Shown piece by piece: positions 42,534 through 46,720 of a stretch of DNA of 46,720 nucleotides. Both the position numbers and the translations under genes were made by a program. This DNA comes from Lysobacterales bacterium. Lineage in GTDB: Bacteria > Pseudomonadota > Gammaproteobacteria > Xanthomonadales > SZUA-5. Position 1 is the stretch's first letter; the number at the start of each line of letters is the position of its first letter. The notes under the pieces were generated by a model that worked only from the letters and a program-made list of their open reading frames with translations, ran no database searches and was not told the origin of the DNA. The stretch covers positions 1 through 46,720 of the forward strand of contig JALHRS010000045.1 of NCBI GenBank assembly GCA_022841325.1. The letters are read 5' to 3'.

Positions 42534-44050
42534 AGGGCGCTGAACCAGCCGTCGATGCGGGCATCCACCGCTTTCTGTTCGCAGGCGCTGATGTGCGCAA
42601 ATTCGTTGCTGCGGCCGCAGTAGCTGTAGTCCTTCGCCCAGGACTTGTGCTCTGCGGCCAGGGTGCGGATGGCGTCGACGATGTACTGGGCTTCAGCGTT
42701 GGTCATGGTCGGGTGCAGCGACAGTCGCACCCAGCCCGGTTTGTCGCTGAGGATGCCGCAGCTGATCTGGTCAGTGATCGACTTGGAATGCTCGTGCGAG
42801 ACCTGCAGCAGGTAGTGGCCGTAGGTGCCGGCGCAGGAACAGCCGCCGCGCACCTGGATGCCGTAGCGGTCGTTCAGCAGCTTGACCGCCAGGTTGTAAT
42901 GCAGGTCATCGATGTAGAAGGAAATGCAGCCGATGCGCTGGCGTTGCTTGTCAGCCAGCACCCGCACATTGGGAATGGCCAGCAGTTGCGGCCAGATCAG
43001 ATCCAGCAGTTCCTCTTCGCGCGCCAGGATGTTCGGCACGCCCATCGAGTCCTTCAGCTGTATCGCCAGCGCCGTGCGGATGGCCTGCAGGAAGCCGGGC
43101 GTGCCGCCGTCCTCGCGGGCTTCGACATCATCGACGTATTTGTGCTCGCCCCAGGGATTGGTCCAGTCCACCGTGCCGCCGCCGGGATTGTCGGGCACGC
43201 GATTGCGGTAGAGGCGCTTGTTGAAGATCAGGATGCCGCTGGTGCCGGGGCCGCCGAGGAATTTGTGCGGGGAAAAGAAGATCGCATCCAGGCCCGCATC
43301 CGGTCGCCCGGGCGGGTGCATGTCGATCTGGATGTAGGGTGCGCTGGCGGCGAAATCGACGAAGCACAGGCCACCGGCGCGGTGCATGCGTTCGGCAATG
43401 TCGTGATAGGGCGTGATGATGCCGGTGACGTTGGAGCAACTGGTGATGCTGGCGATCTTGACCTTGCGCTCGGCGTATTCGATCAGCAGCTGATCGAGGC
43501 CGGCGAGATCGACGAGGCCATCGGCGGTGGCCGGAATGACCCTCACCTCGCAGATGGTTTCCAGCCAGGAGGTCTGGTTGGAATGGTGCTCCATATGGGT
43601 CACGAACACGATCGGACGCTCGCCGCAGGGCGGACGAATCTGCGCCAGATAGTTCTCGTGCACGCGCAGGCCGAGGATGCGCTGGAACTTGTTGACCACC
43701 GCAGTCATGCCCGAGCCGTAGGAGACCACGGCGTCGTCCTTGCAGGCATTGACGTGGCGCTTGATGATGTCGAAAGCGCGGTGATAGGCGCGCGTCATCG
43801 TGGTGCCGGTTTCCGAGGTCTCGGTGTGGGTGTTGCCGACAAAGGGGCCGATCTGATGGTGCAGCAGATCCTCGATGGGCCCATACAAACGACCGCTGGC
43901 GATCCAGTCGGCGTAGACGATGCGCTGACTGCCGAAAGGACTGTCGAAGCGCTGGTCGATACCGACGGTGTGCTGGCGGAAAGGCGCAAACCAGTCCTCC
44001 AGACAGATCGATTCATGGGATTGCGGCGACAGCGGGCGAACGGCAGACAT
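42530..44050 (-). CDS. Class V aminotransferase / cysteine-desulfurase-like PLP enzyme
   Basis: The 506-residue protein has the fold-type I PLP core. The Schiff-base lysine is in SPHKFLGGPGTSGIL, with DFAAS before it as the cofactor Asp region and THMEHHSNQT as the stacking-His region. RGGCSCAGTYGHYLL, in the position of the desulfurase active loop, holds two cysteines. That suggests a desulfurase or lyase rather than a simple aminotransferase, but the substrate is unknown. It is longer than SufS (about 400) because of N- and C-terminal additions. The start MSAVRPL at 44050 is plausible. The final CTG-TAG borrows its stop from a REP arm. No Suf or Isc genes are nearby. Confidence 0.85.
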   Translation of the reverse strand: MSAVRPLSPQSHESICLEDWFAPFRQHTVGIDQRFDSPFGSQRIVYADWIASGRLYGPIEDLLHHQIGPFVGNTHTETSETGTTMTRAYHRAFDIIKRHVNACKDDAVVSYGSGMTAVVNKFQRILGLRVHENYLAQIRPPCGERPIVFVTHMEHHSNQTSWLETICEVRVIPATADGLVDLAGLDQLLIEYAERKVKIASITSCSNVTGIITPYHDIAERMHRAGGLCFVDFAASAPYIQIDMHPPGRPDAGLDAIFFSPHKFLGGPGTSGILIFNKRLYRNRVPDNPGGGTVDWTNPWGEHKYVDDVEAREDGGTPGFLQAIRTALAIQLKDSMGVPNILAREEELLDLIWPQLLAIPNVRVLADKQRQRIGCISFYIDDLHYNLAVKLLNDRYGIQVRGGCSCAGTYGHYLLQVSHEHSKSITDQISCGILSDKPGWVRLSLHPTMTNAEAQYIVDAIRTLAAEHKSWAKDYSYCGRSNEFAHISACEQKAVDARIDGWFSAL

Positions 44051-44156
44051 GGCTTTCTCGATGCGGTGTCGAAGGGCCCGAAGGGCACATTCACAGAGGT
44101 CGGCATGATACCCCGCCGAGCATGGGCCTGTACTTCGGGTTGGTGCTCGGCTGTTG

Positions 44157-44302
44157 TGGGTCCAGACTTGTCTGGACGCTCTTCCGGCGGTGGGCGGGAA
44201 GCGGGCTGACCAATCAGGAGGTCAAGCGTAGGAGCGACCTTGCGTCGCGATTATTCCGTCGCAGGACTCCGACGGCGGGTCGCGCCGCAAGGGCGCTCCT
44301 AC
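44157..44302. repeat. TCCAGAC-family arm and a GTAG REP pair
   Basis: One arm with ggtccagacttgtctggacg (about 44158-44180) is a partial copy of 2631-2699. A GTAGGAGCGACCTTGCGTCGC arm (44228-44250) faces a complementary arm ending CTCCTAC (44278-44302). The last four bases, read on the minus strand as GTAG, contain the stop codon of recD. Confidence 0.9.
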
Positions 44303-46014
44303 AGTGGGCCGTCCTGCGCGTGCGTCAGGCGCTCACGCAGTCCGCCCGCGCGCAGGCTGAGCTGGTTCAGCGCGGCCTGCAGGCTGGCGGCGCTGCTCCA
44401 GATTTCGACGCTGCGTTTGGCCCTTGAGACGCCGGTGTAGAGCAGTTGTCGCGACAGGATTCGACTGCCGGCGTCAGGCGGCAACAGCACGGCGACGTGA
44501 CCGTACTCGGAGCCCTGGGCCTGATGGATGGTCAGCGCGTAAGCCAGTTCATGCTCGGGCAACTCGCGCGGCGAGAGCGTGCGCAGGCTCAGTGCGCCGT
44601 CGGCATCCAGGCTCTCGAAGCACACCCGCAACTCGCCGCCGATCGGCAGCGTCAGGCCGACATCGCCGTTGTAGAGACGGCGGCCGTAGTCGTTGTGGCG
44701 GATCAGCACCGGCCGGCCCGGATACCACAGTGCGCCACCGAGTTGCTGGCGCCGCTGGGCATCGATCCAGGCATTGAGTTCGGTGGCACCGTAGCGTCCG
44801 GAGCGCAGTGCACAGAGCAGCTGCAGCTGGCGCATCTCTGCAAAGGCCTGATGCGGATCGACGTCCGCCCTGGTCAGCTGCGCCTGCAGCGCCGGCCACT
44901 CCGGACGCGCCAGCCAACGCTGCAGCTGCCGCGCCAGCGCGGCTGGATCATCAGTCGGATACCAGTTCTGCTCGGCGTCGGCTGCGAGTAGTGACTGCAG
45001 TTCGCTGGCGGCGCCGCGGCGGATCGCGGCGTAGATCCGGGCCAGGGTGCCGCCGGCGCGCCAGACATGGCTGAGCTGGGCGTGATGGCTGCCCAGTGCC
45101 GGTTCGGCAGCGGCGGCGCTGACCAGATCGGCCAGCACCGAGCCGGCCGAGACCGACACCAGCTGATCCGGATCACCCAGCAGGATCAGGGTGGCCTCGT
45201 CGGCCAGGGCATCGAAGCTGGCGCGCATCAGCGCCAGATCGACCATCGAGGCTTCGTCGATGACCACGATCTGATGGGGCAGGCGCTGATCGCGGTCGAA
45301 GCGGAAACGGTCGTTCTGCGGCTGGAAGCCGAGCAATCGATGCAGGGTCTGGGCGTTTTCTGGAATGGCCTTCAAGGCCGCGGCCCAGCCCTCACCTCGA
45401 TCGGCCAGACTCGCTGCCAGCGCCTGCTTGCCCTCGCGCAGCGCCTGCGAGAGCCGCTGCGCGGCCTTGCCGGTAGGTGCCGCCAGCGCAATGCGGATCT
45501 CGCCCTGGTGCGCGCCATGGCGCTGCAGCATCAGCAGCAGGCGCAGCACGGTGCTGGTCTTGCCGGTGCCCGGTCCGCCGCTGAGCACGAACAGCTTCTT
45601 GCCCATGGCCGATTGCACGGCCAGGCGCTGACCGGCGGCGTGCTGCGGATCCATCCCGGCATGCAGCAGATCCAGATCTGCCTGCAGCGCCTCGCTGTCG
45701 AGCGCATGCGCAGCACCGATGCGGGCCGCCACCTCGGCGGCTATGCGCTGTTCGTGGCGCCAGTTGCGCCAGAGAAAGAAATCGCCGCTCGCGGTCAGCA
45801 CGCAGGGCTTGAGCTCGCTACCGTCGCCGACCCAGGGATGGATCGCCAGCTCACCGAGATTGATGTCGGCGCCGAGGCGCACACAGGCATGGCCATCGGC
45901 CTCGGCAGCCACCGCCAGACCGATGGCCCGGGACAGCGCGGCTGATCCCGAGCGCCGCAGTGCCCAGCGCTGCAAGGCGACATCCAGCGCGCCGACGCGC
46001 TCGGGCGCGTTCAT
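44299..46014 (-). CDS. recD: Exodeoxyribonuclease V alpha subunit (5'-3' helicase)
   Basis: RecD is the fast 5'-3' helicase of RecBCD, which processes double-strand breaks and foreign linear DNA. The 571 residues are slightly fewer than in E. coli (608). The Walker A motif is GGPGTGKTST (about 146-155). APTGKAAQRLSQAL is motif Ia, VIDEASMVDLAL is Walker B, GDPDQLVSV is motif III, and ALTIHQAQGSEYG and LYTGVSRAKR are the late helicase motifs. The ATG at 46014 overlaps the recB stop as ATGA. The coding end is the TAG of a GTAG repeat at 44299-44302. Confidence 0.97.
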   Translation of the reverse strand: MNAPERVGALDVALQRWALRRSGSAALSRAIGLAVAAEADGHACVRLGADINLGELAIHPWVGDGSELKPCVLTASGDFFLWRNWRHEQRIAAEVAARIGAAHALDSEALQADLDLLHAGMDPQHAAGQRLAVQSAMGKKLFVLSGGPGTGKTSTVLRLLLMLQRHGAHQGEIRIALAAPTGKAAQRLSQALREGKQALAASLADRGEGWAAALKAIPENAQTLHRLLGFQPQNDRFRFDRDQRLPHQIVVIDEASMVDLALMRASFDALADEATLILLGDPDQLVSVSAGSVLADLVSAAAAEPALGSHHAQLSHVWRAGGTLARIYAAIRRGAASELQSLLAADAEQNWYPTDDPAALARQLQRWLARPEWPALQAQLTRADVDPHQAFAEMRQLQLLCALRSGRYGATELNAWIDAQRRQQLGGALWYPGRPVLIRHNDYGRRLYNGDVGLTLPIGGELRVCFESLDADGALSLRTLSPRELPEHELAYALTIHQAQGSEYGHVAVLLPPDAGSRILSRQLLYTGVSRAKRSVEIWSSAASLQAALNQLSLRAGGLRERLTHAQDGPL

Positions 46015-46706
46015 GGCTGCACCTCGGCGCCGTCGAAGAGCGCATCCAGGGCTTCGATCAGCGCCACCGGGAAGGATCGCCGCCACAGGCCGGCGCCGGG
46101 CGCTAGACCGATCGCGCGCAGGAACAGGTACCAGCTCTCGCCCAGATGATCCTCGGGCCGGTAGTCGTCGATGCGCTGTCCCAGATAGCGATGCAGGGCC
46201 ACGCTGTAGACCAGCGCCTGCAGGCCGTAGCGGTGTTCACGCATGCTGGCTTCCAGTCGCTCGGGCTGATAGTCGTCCAGGCTGTCGCCCAGCCAGTTGC
46301 TCTTGTAGTCGAGCACATGGAAACGGCCTTTCCATTCGAACAGCAGATCGATGTAGCCCTTCATCAGGCCGCGCAGCACACGGCCATCATCAGCCGCCGG
46401 CCACCACTCACCCAGCCCATGCGATTGCAGCAGCGCGCCGAGTCGGCCCCAGCGGGCGGCATCCAGGGCGAAGGCGAACTCGAATTCGGGTCGGCGCCTG
46501 TGCGCTGGCAACCGTCCCAACCTCAGGCCGGGCGCCAGTTCGGAGCGCAGGCAGCGGTCGAGCATCGCAGCGATGGCCTTCAGTTGTGCGGGTGCCTGCT
46601 CCGGGTCCAGCCGCAAGCCCTGGGCCTGCAATGCGGCGGCGATGCGCTCGAGCTGCTCGGCGAAGCGCAGTTCGCCGGCATCCTCTTCCAGCAACTGATG
46701 CATGGC
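46011..46706 (-). CDS. recB: Exodeoxyribonuclease V beta subunit, C-terminal part only
   Basis: Only the last 231 codons of recB are present, and the gene is cut by the window end. This is the nuclease domain. The visible metal-binding residues are the His of MHQLLEE, the Asp of KGYIDLLFEW, and the Asp and Lys of LDYKSNWLG. The following QALVYSVALHRYL is the YqaJ/RecB-type helix. The helicase part lies off the window. The sequence beyond 46706 is adapter, so the reading frame there should not be trusted. It overlaps recD by four bases. Confidence 0.95.
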   Translation of the reverse strand, partial: AMHQLLEEDAGELRFAEQLERIAAALQAQGLRLDPEQAPAQLKAIAAMLDRCLRSELAPGLRLGRLPAHRRRPEFEFAFALDAARWGRLGALLQSHGLGEWWPAADDGRVLRGLMKGYIDLLFEWKGRFHVLDYKSNWLGDSLDDYQPERLEASMREHRYGLQALVYSVALHRYLGQRIDDYRPEDHLGESWYLFLRAIGLAPGAGLWRRSFPVALIEALDALFDGAEVQP

Positions 46707-46720
46707 AGATCGGAAGAGCA
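46707..46720 (+). other. Sequencing adapter remnant at the contig end
   Basis: The last 14 bases, AGATCGGAAGAGCA, are identical to the beginning of the standard Illumina TruSeq read adapter. They are placed exactly at the window edge and break the recB coding sequence, which is what untrimmed read-through at an assembly end looks like. Confidence 0.93.

Overview
This is a GC-rich segment of a gammaproteobacterial chromosome, most likely from the Xanthomonadales (Lysobacterales), near the Rhodanobacteraceae or Lysobacteraceae. The evidence is the gene order prmB-aroC-asd-fimV-truA-trpF-trpB-trpA-accD-folC-dedD-cvpA-purF, the ubiH-ubiI pair, a FimV with LysM and C-terminal FimV domains, and many intergenic palindromes that begin with GTAG. 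The genus is inference. The last 14 bases match the start of the common Illumina adapter, so the right end is an assembly edge and not genome.

Layout. 1-2454: repeat-rich DNA, a small membrane protein and purA. 2455-6420: repeats and a large minus-strand autotransporter with DUF11-like repeats. 6613-8164: minus-strand sco and psd, with overlapping signals. 8363-23245: a plus-strand housekeeping block covering translation (prmB, truA), the shikimate, aspartate and tryptophan pathways (aroC, asd, trpFBA), pilus and polarity function (fimV), fatty acid, folate and purine synthesis (accD, folC, purF) and cell envelope (dedD, cvpA). 23632-24450: a DUF455 ferritin-like protein. 24591-27681: three consecutive secreted-protein genes. 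One ends in a dockerin-like repeat pair. The next two look cohesin-like, and the last of these ends in an IPTL-CTERM-type sorting signal. A strong terminator closes the cluster. 28343-30175: glmS. 30372-32522: a minus-strand set (ECF-S-like membrane protein, PduO-type cobalamin adenosyltransferase, histone-deacetylase-family hydrolase). 33118-35576: ubiH-ubiI. 35543-38443: a secreted nuclease convergent with, and overlapping, ubiI. 38575-42275: glutathione peroxidase, two membrane proteins, nth (minus), cyclophilin and dcd. 42530-46706: class V aminotransferase, recD and a partial recB, all minus.

Almost every longer gap is filled by dispersed repeats: GTAG-type REP palindromes of several sequence families, a MITE-like element with CGTCATTGCGA ends, purine-rich elements and heptanucleotide tandem arrays. 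Two genes take their TAG stop codon from the GTAG foot of a REP element. No rRNA, tRNA, CRISPR array, prophage or transposase gene was recognised.

The most novel material is the secreted cluster at 24.6-27.7 kb. Its last protein shares a roughly 110-120 residue extracellular module with the autotransporter 20 kb away. A possible cysteine-rich leader peptide upstream of the copper chaperone sco is also worth a look.
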